Below, piece by piece: positions 13,294-23,283 of a stretch of DNA of 64,000 nucleotides (position 1 is the first letter of the stretch; the number at the start of each line of letters is the position of its first letter). Both the position numbers and the translations under genes were made by a program. The notes beneath the pieces are model-generated. The model was not told the DNA's origin, ran no database searches, and was given only the letters and a program-made list of their open reading frames with translations. Source of the DNA: Albugo candida (taxonomy: Eukaryota; Oomycota; Peronosporomycetes; Albuginales); contig JBDOQK010000006.1 in NCBI GenBank assembly GCA_040437565.1, positions 372,001 to 436,000 of the forward strand. Reading direction: 5' to 3'.

Positions 13294-15029
13294 CTAAAAC
13301 TTCTGCAACGCGAGTCGAAGATGAATAAGACCAACGGTTTTGTCTGTTCTTTCGTGAGCTCTCAAAAGCTTCCTTATCGTAACATTTTTCGACATTTTTT
13401 GTATCATCTTTCTTAGCGGCTCATGTGCGGATTCATCTGTCCCATTGCGAGGATAGAGCGGGACACTGTGGTTGTTCGAACATGCTGGCTGCATCTCATA
13501 TCGCGTTCTCTCATCGTTCGTTAGCGAAACTTGGTGCCACGAATCGATTGCTGTAGACTGCTTGTTACTTTCTTCATTACTGCCATCGTTGTCTGCCTCG
13601 ATTAGCAACTGTAAAAGGTCCGAATCAACGATGAAGCCTCCCAAACTCCGGCTTGAATGGAATCGCTTACGATCATGTAGTTCCACCTTTAATGGTGATA
13701 ATCCATCCCAGGACAGCAACAACTTTTGATTCCACCGTGGCTTGAAATCGTTCTTGATGGTATTGCTCGTGACCATCTGCTCCCCAAGGCGTAGTGTTAC
13801 AAACAAATCGGATCTGTCATTTTTATTGTACTTTGACACATCGACACCTTCGATCAGCTCGACTATGAGCACTCCGATGTACTCGACCATGCCATATGTT
13901 GAAGATGATTTTCTCGGTGCGTTAGAGCTCCTTTTAAGCCCCTCAAGAGTTTTATCGGAAGTCAACGCAAATGTATGCCCAGGAATGCAATTCATCTGCT
14001 GGGTTAGCGAATCAATCTCCTGCTGCTTTTGTGCAACCGCGCTAGCTCCTTGGCAGAAAAGTTGCTTCTCGTATTTTGCTCTAATAAATGCCTCGCGCTC
14101 CTCCCAAGAGGAGTCAAATTGTGGTTTCAATTGCGGTGAAGGCAACCCATTCTCAAGCTTCTCGTTTGACTTTTTATTTCCCATCAGGTCCAAGCATTGT
14201 AGCTGCGCTAGCTGACAGACAAAATAAATGAGAATTATCCATATCTGCGCTTGAAAATGCTAACCGTCCAATTATCAAGCGTACAGCTTATCACGAAAGA
14301 GATATGGACGCCTAAGGAGCGATGAACACCCGCGCACTTTGTGCATATTGTGCAACCATGAGAAATTGATGCCCACCTATGACCCGAAATCGGTAAATTT
14401 TACTCCAAGCGAACGAGGAAAACTCACTTGGGTGATTGCGCATTACAATCAGCGCAAGTTGTGTTTTCAAGGCGAGAGAGTATCTCCTTTAGTTTTTGCT
14501 GTGTTTCCATCCTTGTCGATCCGTCGTTGTCACCACCCGCGCAAAGCTCACCAGAAAGAGCCCAATTTGCTTCGAAAGCCATCCGTGTANNNNNNNNNNN
14601 NNNNNNNNNNNNNNNNNNNNNNNNNNNNNNNNNNNNNNNNNNNNNNNNNNNNNNNNNNNNNNNNNNNNNNNNNNNNNNNNNNNNNNNNNATCTGCGCTTG
14701 AAAATGCTAACCGTCCAATTATCAAGCGTACAGCTTATCACGAAAGAGATATGGACGCCTAAGGAGCGATGAACACCCGCGCACTTTGTGCATATTGTGC
14801 AACCATGAGAAATTGATGCCCACCTATGACCCGAAATCGGTAAATTTTACTCCAAGCGAACGAGGAAAACTCACTTGGGTGATTGCGCATTACAATCAGC
14901 GCAAGTTGTGTTTTCAAGGCGAGAGAGTATCTCCTTTAGTTTTTGCTGTGTTTCCATCCTTGTCGATCCGTCGTTGTCACCACCCGCGCAAAGCTCACCA
15001 GAAAGAGCCCAATTTGCTTCGAAAGCCAT
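13294..15029 (-). CDS. ArfGAP-C2 domain protein (plant ZAC/AGD12-like)
   Basis: GTPase-activating protein for Arf GTPases, with a C2 domain for membrane lipid binding. The start ATG is at 15029 in the second copy of a gap-flanking repeat. Exon 1 holds [11 protein letters not shown] 51-nt intron then joins to [26 protein letters not shown], which completes the ArfGAP zinc finger (CxxC..CxxC) with its arginine finger (the R in HRSLG). A second intron (14212-14264) joins DNWT to [20 protein letters not shown], matching the end of the ArfGAP fold. The C2 domain follows ([40 protein letters not shown]). After it comes a tail of about 100 residues with no known domain. Exons around 14,265-14,582 also occur at 14,712-15,029 because of the repeat around the gap. 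Membrane-traffic function is inferred from family knowledge. Confidence 0.88.
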
Positions 15030-15036
15030 CCGTGTA
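14243..15036. repeat. 100-N gap flanked by 347-bp direct repeat
   Basis: 14243-14589 equals 14690-15036, with N at 14590-14689. The first exons of the ArfGAP-C2 gene are present twice. Confidence 0.95.
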
Positions 15037-15039
15037 GAT

Positions 15040-15700
15040 GTATTACAGGCTCAATTCAATCGAAACACCGAAATTCTGTGATTAGTTCGCCATCGATTGT
15101 TTATTTTCATCGAGGTATAATTATCCCATCCGCATACCATGCAAAGGCGGGCACAGTGAGATGCAATAAGAATTAGCTTAGTAGTGACCAACAAGCTGTC
15201 CGACCATTCAAACACCAGTGACCTCAATGCTTCGAAAGCTGGAGTCACCGAGGAAGTCGTCTCGAAGAAGGCATGACGCATTCGAAGCCAGCCCTACAGC
15301 TTCCAGTAGGTAATGCGGACTTTTATTTATCTGTTGCCACTTTATGCCAAGTTGTATTAGTACAAGTCTTGACGTGGGAAATGAATCGAATGGAAATAAG
15401 AAGAGCGCATCTATAAATGGGGATAGAATTGTGGGATCGATGGGATCCATACAGGGATTATCACGCAGAGGTAAAAGCTGTCAGATCAGGCTCTTTATCC
15501 CAAACTTATGAAGAGTTTTAGTGAGCGAGCGGAGGCTAGAAAATCCCCCGTTCAAGTCGACCCGTTCTCGGCGTCAAACACGAGAGCCCGCGCATAGGAC
15601 TCCAAAACCGTGAGCTAGTTCTGACCATACCCTCGAGAGTAAAATTGACGGTGACTTTGCAGACTGGAAAATGGTGCTGGGATTCTTGGTAAAGATCAGT
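15040..15700. other. Intergenic, no gene seen
   Basis: This lies between the ArfGAP gene start and B9D2. It holds the promoters of both divergent genes. The short open frames in it show no recognisable protein features. Confidence 0.5.
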
Positions 15701-15702
15701 CG

Positions 15703-16605
15703 ATGAAGCTTCGTGACCTACCACTTGAAAATATAACGCATTATGAAGCACCATCGACGCACGATACAAATCGGCAAATGGGGGTGTTAGTGGGTACGGA
15801 GAATACGGACAAAGAATCAGCAAAGGAAATAGGCGTCGAAGATACTAAGAGCTACATGCAAAATGTGAACATACATTCTGACGCGCCATCGGTGGTCGAA
15901 ATTCCTTCTGATCGTAGATCGCAACAAACCCCACATCAAGGCGATGAACTTACAGGAAATGTTTCTTCAGTGTCGATCCAAAGGGAACCAAGTATTTCTT
16001 TCGATAAGAGAAGATCACTAGCGCAGAAAATAATGCTGCATGCACAGAAGGGAACTTTTACAAAAAAGCAGGCAGAAGTGCACATAATCGGTGAAATCGT
16101 TAGCGGTCGTAACTTTGGACCGGGTTGTTTTTCCTGTAAATGGAGCATCGATTATGGGGAGGGCTGGACACATTTGGAAGGAAGTCAGCTCGATCAAACG
16201 CAGATCGACTGCCTGTCTTCCAGCCAAGCCTCGATTATTTGGGCGCATCCAATCGATATACACTTGACAACGATAACCATGCAGGGATGGCCACGAATAT
16301 TGCTGCAAACTTGGCGAATAGACGCATCGTCCAAGGCAAACGTGGTTGGATATGGCTTTATTCATGTTCCTATGGCTCCTGGTAGCCACACACTGGAAGT
16401 GTCAATGTGGAGACCTATTGGCACTTTTAAGACCGAATTAGTAGCGACTTGTTTTGGTGATACGATAGAGCTGATTTCAGACGAAATTCTGTACGATACC
16501 GCATGGACAGAGCGATCTGGTCTTAAGACAATTGCCACCGGCAAGGTCAAACTTCGCCTGGACATTATTTTGCGCAACTTTGATCTTTTCAAAACGCTGT
16601 TTTAA
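15703..16605 (+). CDS. B9D2: B9 domain-containing protein 2 (ciliary transition zone)
   Basis: B9D2 is part of the B9/MKS complex at the transition zone, which gates entry of proteins to the cilium or flagellum. The last 180 residues are a complete B9 domain very close to known B9D2 proteins: AEVHIIGEIVSGRNFG, CKWSIDYGEGWTHLEG, QTQIDC, WAHPIDIHLTT, QGWPRILLQTW, VVGYGFIHVPMAPGSH, WRPIGTF and LRLDIILRNFDLF at the end. A 120-residue N-terminal part, acidic and serine-rich, is extra compared with the roughly 175-residue animal protein. ATG at 15703 is the first in-frame start; an internal ATG just before the B9 domain could be the true start. No intron is needed. This gene and the LEKR1-like gene suggest an organism that still makes flagellated spores. 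Confidence 0.92.
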   Translation: MKLRDLPLENITHYEAPSTHDTNRQMGVLVGTENTDKESAKEIGVEDTKSYMQNVNIHSDAPSVVEIPSDRRSQQTPHQGDELTGNVSSVSIQREPSISFDKRRSLAQKIMLHAQKGTFTKKQAEVHIIGEIVSGRNFGPGCFSCKWSIDYGEGWTHLEGSQLDQTQIDCLSSSQASIIWAHPIDIHLTTITMQGWPRILLQTWRIDASSKANVVGYGFIHVPMAPGSHTLEVSMWRPIGTFKTELVATCFGDTIELISDEILYDTAWTERSGLKTIATGKVKLRLDIILRNFDLFKTLF

Positions 16606-16641
16606 GCTAAATCGCAAACTAGACTATCAATCCTGACTATT

Positions 16642-18909
16642 TCAATATTCATGAGTAGCCGAAATTGGCCGAAGAATGCACTCAATTTGATCAATTGTGG
16701 ACCGAAGCTTTTGTGCAAACCCAGGATCCTTGCACTCGATCATTTCATTCGGGTAATCATAGAGGGCTTTTATACCACATGGTGTTTGTATATGGATTTG
16801 ATTCGTTTCAAAATTGAGGGAGACATCGCCATATTGATCTTTCAGGAGTCTGAATACCACCAACAGATTTAGTGCATGCTCGTCCGCTTCTTCCAGCTTT
16901 TCAGCGGCGGCTCGAAGATCTTCAGACAAATGAGCATTATTTACTTGAATATCAGCATCAGCAGCGCTATCTGAGATCGGCTTCGGCTCATTTATACGCT
17001 CTTCTTTCTGCTCTTTACTGACAATTTCGTCCGCAAACCCTGTCGATTTCGGCTCAAGGCTGTGATCATGATAGCATGCGGCAATAGGATGTTTGCTGAC
17101 CTTGAAGCTGGCTGGACTCGCCTGGGCTTGCATGGTCAATGCAACTACAGAGTCTGCAATCATGTCAGCGATTGGCTCGGTGGTCCATTCCAGAAGTATT
17201 TTTTCTGATGAGAAATGAGTGATTACCACTTTCTTGTCAATAATAAGACGAGCTTTTCCCATTTCATCATTTATCACCACATCGTCGTACATTTGTCTGA
17301 TAAAGGTCTCGAGTACATGAAATGATTGCTGAACGAATGGAATATGCTGTCGTTGCGTTATTTTTCCAGACACGAGTTTTGTGTACAAAGGTAGGTCTTC
17401 TTCTTCCATCAAATGGGTGAAAGAATCATGCTCCACCAATAGCCCTGAAATGACTTTGCCTTGTTGTGGCTGCTCACTGGCCATTTTCCCGATAGCCTTC
17501 GCAATTTTCTCTCCTTTAAATTCCAAAACGATTTCCTGCATGTTTGCTGGGGTAAAAATGTTTGGACGATACGTCTTCGGATCATGAAATTTCTTGTTCA
17601 ACGCTGATTTCAAACGCATCATTTCATTTTTTTCTCCATGAACGAGAACGATATTGGGCGGGACAAGTTTCTCAACGAAGCCACTGGTTCCGACAAAGTC
17701 GGCGTGAGCTGAAAATGAAATATACTCTACTGTGCAATTCATTGGTAAAACGCGTCCATCCATTGCAACGATCTCGGTGGGTTCTGACAGAATTTTCTTG
17801 GCGAGTGTGCCCTCTACAACATAACCGGGAATCAAGCAAGCATTTCTCTTATCAGAACACCAACGCTCAAATAATTGTCGAGACACTCCGCTTTGTAGCA
17901 TTCCAGGGCTCGCCATTACAACACATGGCCCAGAGTCATCAAAGTCGTCCATACTTTTTAGATTCGAAATATGATCAAACAAAAATGGATTTGACACTGC
18001 AATCTGCTTACGTATGCGATCATTCATCATATTGATATACGTTTGATAGACTCTGAGTGCTTTTGCTGCTAATTTGGAGGCAAAATAAATCGGAATATTA
18101 TGTAAATCTGGATGTGCTTGCCAGTGCTCGTCAAGTATCAAAAGCAATTCCTGCGTCCTACCAAGTGCAAATACAGGTATCAGACATCTTCCCCCACGCC
18201 GAATAACTGATTCCACTTGACCGGTAAATCGGCCTTCTCGTTCAACCACGGATTGATGCACTTGTACGCCATATGTTGATTCCACAATTAGGACGTCAGG
18301 CGAACAGGCAGGTAGCTCTGCGGCCATCAGATGCCGATCATTCTCGAGTGAATAATCCCCAGTGTAGAGAACTTTCACACCACCAATTTCAATCAGGTAC
18401 ATGCAAGCGCCCAAGACATGACCCGCATTATAAGGTGTAAACTTGATTCCATTGTGTGTTTTCTCTTGATGAAAATCAATAATCTCAACTTTGGCCACAC
18501 AATTATTTAGGTCTTTATCGTCGTATATCTGATCATCCACGGAGATATTGCTCACACGCAAGAAATCGCGTAGCATCATTTGCATTACTGCTTTGGTCGG
18601 ATGTGTCATAAAGACACGTCCTTTAAAATTGGTTTTCTCTGTGAAATGAGGCAAAGCAGCAACGTGATCGATGTGGAAATGAGTGACTAATAATAAATCA
18701 ATCTCCTCGGCTTCGACACCATCAAAAAATGGCAAACTTCCGTGTCCCGAGTAGCCAGGGTGAACACCGCAGTCCAGCATTATCGTCTTTCCTTTGAACT
18801 TTAGTATTATGCAAGACCGACCGACTTCATTCCCGGCGCCAAGAGGCATGATTCGCATGATATGACGCTCATCAGAGTCGCCTGCTTCGGAGACCTTACG
18901 CTTCGACAT
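16642..18909 (-). CDS. CPSF3: CPSF73, pre-mRNA 3'-end endonuclease
   Basis: Zinc-dependent endonuclease that cuts pre-mRNA (and histone mRNA) before polyadenylation, as part of the nuclear CPSF complex. It is a single-exon gene of 755 residues (human 684). The metallo-beta-lactamase part has LDCGVHPG, the zinc ligands HFHIDH, HVLGACMYL and YTGDYSLENDRHL. The beta-CASP part has STYGVQ, GGRCLIPVFALGRTQELLL and SPGMLQSG. The last motifs, SFSAHADF and LVHGEKNEM, follow. All catalytic residues that I looked for are present, so it should be active. The C-terminal third matches the CPSF73 C-terminal region and has a low-complexity insert rich in acidic residues. Its start is separated by 1.1 kb from the next gene. 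Confidence 0.96.
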   Translation of the reverse strand: MSKRKVSEAGDSDERHIMRIMPLGAGNEVGRSCIILKFKGKTIMLDCGVHPGYSGHGSLPFFDGVEAEEIDLLLVTHFHIDHVAALPHFTEKTNFKGRVFMTHPTKAVMQMMLRDFLRVSNISVDDQIYDDKDLNNCVAKVEIIDFHQEKTHNGIKFTPYNAGHVLGACMYLIEIGGVKVLYTGDYSLENDRHLMAAELPACSPDVLIVESTYGVQVHQSVVEREGRFTGQVESVIRRGGRCLIPVFALGRTQELLLILDEHWQAHPDLHNIPIYFASKLAAKALRVYQTYINMMNDRIRKQIAVSNPFLFDHISNLKSMDDFDDSGPCVVMASPGMLQSGVSRQLFERWCSDKRNACLIPGYVVEGTLAKKILSEPTEIVAMDGRVLPMNCTVEYISFSAHADFVGTSGFVEKLVPPNIVLVHGEKNEMMRLKSALNKKFHDPKTYRPNIFTPANMQEIVLEFKGEKIAKAIGKMASEQPQQGKVISGLLVEHDSFTHLMEEEDLPLYTKLVSGKITQRQHIPFVQQSFHVLETFIRQMYDDVVINDEMGKARLIIDKKVVITHFSSEKILLEWTTEPIADMIADSVVALTMQAQASPASFKVSKHPIAACYHDHSLEPKSTGFADEIVSKEQKEERINEPKPISDSAADADIQVNNAHLSEDLRAAAEKLEEADEHALNLLVVFRLLKDQYGDVSLNFETNQIHIQTPCGIKALYDYPNEMIECKDPGFAQKLRSTIDQIECILRPISATHEY

Positions 18910-18919
18910 TTAGATAAGG

Positions 18920-20040
18920 TCGCACGAAGGTGAGTGTGCACCAATGAGCTGGACAGATTTACTCGATTTGTCCCAATAAGGTTCGATATTCATGAAGTAC
19001 GATAAATGAAGAAGAGTCTATCCACCCTCAAGTACGTTTGCGCGTGCACTCAGATATACCATACACATCTGCTACAAGAGAATAGAAACGTTGCGTAACA
19101 GAAGGAGATATTTTCAACTTTTCAAATGCTGGGTTTATGAGTCTCATAAAGCAGAGAAAAGACTCGACTGAAGAAGGGCAGGATGTCGTATAATGATTAA
19201 CACCTTGTACCGCCACGCATGAGATCGTCCTCATTTCTTAGTTCACTGAAGTGATGTTCGTCAGTAGGAAGGAACATCGCACAAGGTTGATGTAGTATAC
19301 GATGAAGGAGCAGTCCTGCTATTTACATGGTGTTTGTGATAGAGTCACAAATCTCCATTGAGCACTGCGTGATAGGCAATGGCGGCATTTCTGATTATGT
19401 ATTGAGGATTGGGATACGTCCGAAGTAATCATAATCTTACTTGCGTAAATCTTCGTATATACATGACTCGGTGCGTGGTATCGTGCAATACCTGAGAAAG
19501 CAGCACATCATCTGTGGACAATGGATGCATGCATGTCGTCGTCGTCACCATTATTTCGGGCTTCTTCTTGCTACGATAGTTTGAGTACACGTAGCTGACG
19601 GATGAGAATGGGAAGACTTGACTTTCTTTATCTACTCGCATCACATAATACGTAGAGGATGATGTACATGCTATTTGTTCTTTTTAGCGAAGGTGTCTAC
19701 TTTATGCGCTTCCAATGTGGCAGGTGACTTAGGTGAGCAGGAATAACTTACAATGATTATCTCGTCGACCATCTTCCACGCATAGCGATGTTTCTTGATA
19801 CACTGAGGAAAATTTCTAGAGTGATAGCGAATGTAATCATGCCTGCAACAATTTAGATAGAGCGCATTCATTAAGCGTACTTANNNNNNNNNNNNNNNNN
19901 NNNNNNNNNNNNNNNNNNNNNNNNNNNNNNNNNNNNNNNNNNNNNNNNNNNNNNNNNNNNNNNNNNNNNNNNNNNNNNNNNNNTAGCGAATGTAATCATG
20001 CCTGCAACAATTTAGATAGAGCGCATTCATTAAGCGTACT
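18920..20040 (-). CDS. Possible exons of an unrecognised minus-strand gene
   Basis: Three open stretches on the minus strand (about 19871-19671, 19644-19429 and 19234-19028) have splice-like borders and protein-like composition. Examples are HDYIRYHSRNFPQCIKKHRY after an acceptor near 19856 and before a GTAAGT donor at 19745-19750, and then VFPFSSVSYVYSNYRSKKK. I could not join them in one phase, and I recognise no family. The 100-N gap at 19884-19983 with a 59-bp flanking repeat falls at the 5' edge. This may be a small real gene with missed introns or a decaying one. Confidence 0.25.
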
Positions 20041-20042
20041 TA
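19825..20042. repeat. 100-N gap flanked by 59-bp direct repeat
   Basis: 19825-19883 equals 19984-20042, with N at 19884-19983. It is probably an unmerged contig overlap just upstream of the FKBP gene. Confidence 0.93.
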
Positions 20043-20050
20043 TAATATCA

Positions 20051-21103
20051 ATGGTGGTACATCGTCGTGGTATAAATGGTCCAAGGGAATCCCACAAAAG
20101 GTCAGGAGAGAAATCCAATGGAGCTAAGAAGAAGGAAAGGCTGCAACCCATTCAGTCAGGGCGCTTTGCTGCAGATATGCGTGTACATGTTGGAGGTTAC
20201 GGACGTGGTGAGCATACTATTGCTTTGGACCAAGAAGAGCACAAACAATTTTTCGATAAAGACCACATGGAAGAAGGATCGAAGGAGCCAAAGGAACAAG
20301 CTAAGCGAACAGGGAAGAGTCGTGCTTCAATAAAACGGCGTAAGGAAAAAGAAAGAAGGCGATCAACTACACAATCGGCTAAGGGAGACGATCAAGCTGG
20401 TGAGACCTCAAAGGCTTCTAAACAAGTAAAATCGAAGCAGGATGCCGCTCCAAGTTTGGTTACGGTCAGTCAATGCGAACTTTGCAAAGTAGAAGAGGGC
20501 ACCTCTCGAAAAGAAAAAAATGATGCAACAAAAAAACGAAAGATTCAGAGTAAAGATAGGATACGCGGAAAGAAAGCTGCTCTGGATATATCATCAAAAT
20601 CAGATCATAGCAGTGATATTATCAAAGATGCGAATTCAACAAAAAAAAGAAATTTACTGTCCCAGCAATATGCCCAAGTTTTGGGTGAGACGATTGTGAC
20701 TGAAAGCGGTTTAGAGATACGAGATATAAAAATTGGTCAAGGTGCTCTTGTTACGGAAGGCGAAATGGTAACAGTGAAGTATCGCGGACGCCTCGACGAT
20801 CTAAAAGGGCTGATATTTGGTAAGGGAATGCTTACATTGCAGTACGGTACGAATTCGATCATTCCAGGTTGGGAAGAAGCTCTAGGAACAATGCTTCCTG
20901 GGGGCATTCGCTTTGTCACCATTCCGTCCAATTTGGCTTATGGAGTAACAGGAAAAGGGAAAAAAATACCTCCTAATGCCACCCTCTTCTTCGAGATTGA
21001 GCTGGTTCGAATCGGCAAACGATCACGTGGAACTGTTGGCGATGAAGAGACTCCGCTGCCGAAAGCGTTTCGACGTAAAAAGCGAAAGGAGAGGGCCCGA
21101 TAG
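20051..21103 (+). CDS. Nuclear FKBP-type peptidyl-prolyl isomerase-like protein
   Basis: A single-exon protein of 350 residues. The first 210 are strongly basic with K/R-rich runs that should act as nuclear or nucleolar targeting signals. The last third is an FKBP domain (about residues 213-325): GEMVTVKYRGRL, IIPGWEEALGTMLPGG, IPSNLAYG, IPPNATLFFEIELV. FKBPs of this layout (yeast Fpr3/4, insect FKBP39/46) act in the nucleolus on histones. Those proteins have an N-terminal nucleoplasmin-like domain, which is missing here but is encoded by the next gene. The segment that normally reads DGxxFDSS is replaced by DDLKGLIFGKGM, so residues lining the active site differ and isomerase activity may be low. 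It ends in a basic KKRKERAR tail. Confidence 0.85.
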   Translation: MVVHRRGINGPRESHKRSGEKSNGAKKKERLQPIQSGRFAADMRVHVGGYGRGEHTIALDQEEHKQFFDKDHMEEGSKEPKEQAKRTGKSRASIKRRKEKERRRSTTQSAKGDDQAGETSKASKQVKSKQDAAPSLVTVSQCELCKVEEGTSRKEKNDATKKRKIQSKDRIRGKKAALDISSKSDHSSDIIKDANSTKKRNLLSQQYAQVLGETIVTESGLEIRDIKIGQGALVTEGEMVTVKYRGRLDDLKGLIFGKGMLTLQYGTNSIIPGWEEALGTMLPGGIRFVTIPSNLAYGVTGKGKKIPPNATLFFEIELVRIGKRSRGTVGDEETPLPKAFRRKKRKERAR

Positions 21104-21400
21104 AGCGATTGACGATTCACTGACAGCATGCAGTAGGTCTAACTTCCCAATCTACTCATGTATAACTTAGCTGATGAGATAAACGATCATTATTAGCATT
21201 TAGTGTCAACATAGTACGTAGGCGTGATTTGCTTGTATAAATAAAGGTCAATTGCCTGAACACTTGGACGATACAACGATTCATACAGATTTAAGACTGC
21301 CGAACGATATTATAACTTAGCAGCTAGGTCAGACAGACTTATGCCTAAGTATCAACAATCAGATGCAGAGCGGAACCAACCATTTTCAGTCTTTTGAATC

Positions 21401-22786
21401 ATGGCGTGGTTCTGGGCTAGTAGCTTGAGTGAATCAAATACTGTTGTGGTGGAAATACCGGACAAGCACGTGCTAACAGTGACGAATGCCACTCGAGCCG
21501 TAATGGATCCTTCAGACGGTGCTCTCAGTGTTGGGTTGGAAACCCAGCAGCTGGACGGAAGTTTATGGAAAGGTTTTGTTTGCCATTTTGACGACGGAGT
21601 ACACCAGCATAAACTTGACTTGGTATTTACAAAGAAAGTGAAGTTCTATATTGCTAATGGATGTGGCCGGATCAATTTGACGGGCTACTTTCAAGCTGCA
21701 CCCCCAGCAACACTGACCGATGTTAAGAAAACCACGACATTGGAACCCGCAGAAGTACCGCATAAGGAGTCCAACAACAAAAAACAGCAACCAAAAAAAT
21801 CCGTGAATGCGGCATCACCTGCGAAGGTACCTGCAAAAATTTCGAGTGATGTGCTAGAGTCCGTGAAGAAAAATGCACAGCCTCCGAAAGCAAGTGTGCA
21901 AACCCCAAAAGCAAATGTACAACCTCCGAAATCAAATGTACAAACCGCGAAAGCAAGTGTGCAAACTCCGAAAGTAAATGTACAATCTTCAAAGGCAAAT
22001 GTACAACCTTCGAAGAAGAGCGTACAAGCCCCGAAAGAAAATGGGCAGCTTCCAAAAGCAAGTGGACAGCAATCGAAAGTCTCGCAATCTATCAAGACGC
22101 CAGAAAAATCAGCATCAACACCTAAAACACCCGCGAAAGCCACGGGCACACCTGTGGTCGCACCAGAAGAAGCGCCTAAAGCGATGTCAAAGGCTGCCAG
22201 AAAGCGGGCTCGTAAAGAGGAAGCAGCAAAAGCAGCGTTAGCAACGAAAGAAGTGACATGGGATCAGGTAAGCGATCAGTGTAGTAATTCCCACTTGTAA
22301 ATTATCTCCAGCTTTTTAGCACGCTTCTATGCGTGTCTTTATGGCCGCATATTAGCGTATGCTAACTTTTCGTAAGCTGGAGATCCAGACCATTTGGAAA
22401 AGTAGCAGTCAAGGTCGAGTACAAGAGTTTTTCTTGTATTTGACCTGAAAGCTGCGCATAGTCCTTAAGGCTGTCTCCGTTTATGGCCTATTTGCCTATC
22501 CATCGGAATCATACGAGTCATAACTATGGCACATCCCCTGCAATTCTCTTCAAGTATGAAGTACTCATAATTGTTCGGTTTATTGTAGGATACTGCTCCC
22601 GAAGATGGAGCCACGAAAAGCGCAAATGCCGGAAAGTCTGCAAAACTGGATTCATCTTCAAGCCCATTGACCACACCAAAAAAGCAAACTCAAGAAGCCG
22701 CACAATCAGATTCTGCGAACAAACAAAGCAAGAAGAAAAGAAAGAAGCGCCGTGGAAACGCCGATGCGCCAAACACCATCGAATGA
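21401..22786 (+). CDS. Nucleoplasmin-like (NPL) domain protein with 7-residue repeats
   Basis: Starts MAWFWASSL; the first 100 residues match the nucleoplasmin-like fold found at the N-terminus of nucleolar FKBPs and plant HD2-type proteins. Typical signs are the FW near the start, LTVTNATRAVMD, SVGLETQQLDG and the final INLTGYF strand. A basic linker follows, with ten 7-residue repeats (21875-22084), then a KAARKRARKEEAAKAAL helix. The donor GTAAGC at 22268 starts an intron of 321 nt, about six times the usual size here, ending at 22588. The last exon reads in frame (DTAPEDGATKSANAGK), ends in a strongly basic KKKRKKRRGN tail and stops at 22786. A histone-chaperone role in the nucleolus is inferred, and it may pair with the adjacent FKBP. 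Confidence 0.75.
21875..22084 (+). repeat. 21-bp coding repeat, ten units
   Basis: Ten imperfect 21-bp units encode the pattern VQxPKxN/S (first unit AQPPKAS, last GQQSKVS) in the linker of the NPL protein. The lysine- and proline-rich units should be disordered and bind nucleic acid or acidic partners. Confidence 0.9.
22304..22463 (+). ncRNA. Candidate intronic H/ACA-like snoRNA
   Basis: Inside the long intron of the NPL gene, 22304-22314 (ATCTCCAGCTT) pairs perfectly with 22374-22384. This encloses two smaller hairpins (CACGC/GCGTG and GCATA/TATGC). Next comes AGACCA at 22387-22392, which fits the H box ANANNA. A second hairpin follows (AGGTC 22412-22416 with GACCT 22442-22446; TACAAG with CTTGTA; outer GCAG/CTGC), and then ATA at 22458-22460, where an ACA box is expected. 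This hairpin-hinge-hairpin-tail order is that of H/ACA RNAs, which are often carried in introns of nucleolar protein genes. The tail box is ATA and not ACA, so the call is tentative. Confidence 0.45.
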
Positions 22787-22918
22787 ACAACAAATTGAGA
22801 TACATTTGTAACTAAATGAGCAACTCTTTAGAGATACTTGGGGTGTTATGCGCTACTAATTAACTTGGGACAAAGCTGGCACACTGACAAGATGCGAAAT
22901 TGATTCAGTTAGCTGATA

Positions 22919-23041
22919 TCATTGCTTCTTCCGCTTCTGAGCTTGATTGCGAGCTGTCTTCATTCCCCATTTAAAAGCTTTTTTGACATGTTTCTTTCGA
23001 CACATTACCACCGTCCACACAACCAGACGTAGTTGCCACAT
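22919..23041 (-). CDS. Micro-protein A (40 aa), paralogue of next feature
   Basis: This ORF is short and was found because a near relative lies 240 bp away on the same strand. It begins MWQLRLVVWTVVM (hydrophobic), continues CRKKHVKKAFKW and ends in a basic tail (AQKRKKQ). The block MWQxRxxxWxVxMxRKKxVKxAFKW is shared with micro-protein B, while the flanking DNA and the tails differ, as expected for selection on protein. A TATA-like element (23112-23118) and an Inr-like TCACTTT (23068-23074, minus strand) sit upstream. An in-frame stop lies just upstream of the ATG. The short hydrophobic start with a basic tail suggests a tail-in or membrane-associated peptide, or a mitochondrial one. No family is recognised, and it could instead be the last exon of a longer gene. 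Confidence 0.5.
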   Translation of the reverse strand: MWQLRLVVWTVVMCRKKHVKKAFKWGMKTARNQAQKRKKQ

Positions 23042-23067
23042 TCCTCTTCTGTCTCAGTCTCGATAAG

Positions 23068-23118
23068 AAAGTGAAAAGACAGATCGCGAAAGCACGGCAG
23101 CGAAACGATTATTTTATA
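23068..23118 (-). promoter_or_regulatory. Putative core promoter of micro-protein A
   Basis: On the minus strand a TATAAAA box (23112-23118) is followed by TCACTTT (23068-23074), which fits the oomycete initiator consensus TCAYTYY, about 30 bp before the ATG at 23041. Confidence 0.4.
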
Positions 23119-23283
23119 CTTGTTTCAAGCTAAATTTTTCGCACGGTTGCCTGGAGTGCGAGCAAGTAGAGCGGTTTCAGAGACATGAATTCACTTATGT
23201 ATTAAGACATGCTATCGGAGAAACTTTTCTCTCACGGTTGAACGCGATTGAAATGCGATTCGAGTCGTCCATTTGATATCAGA

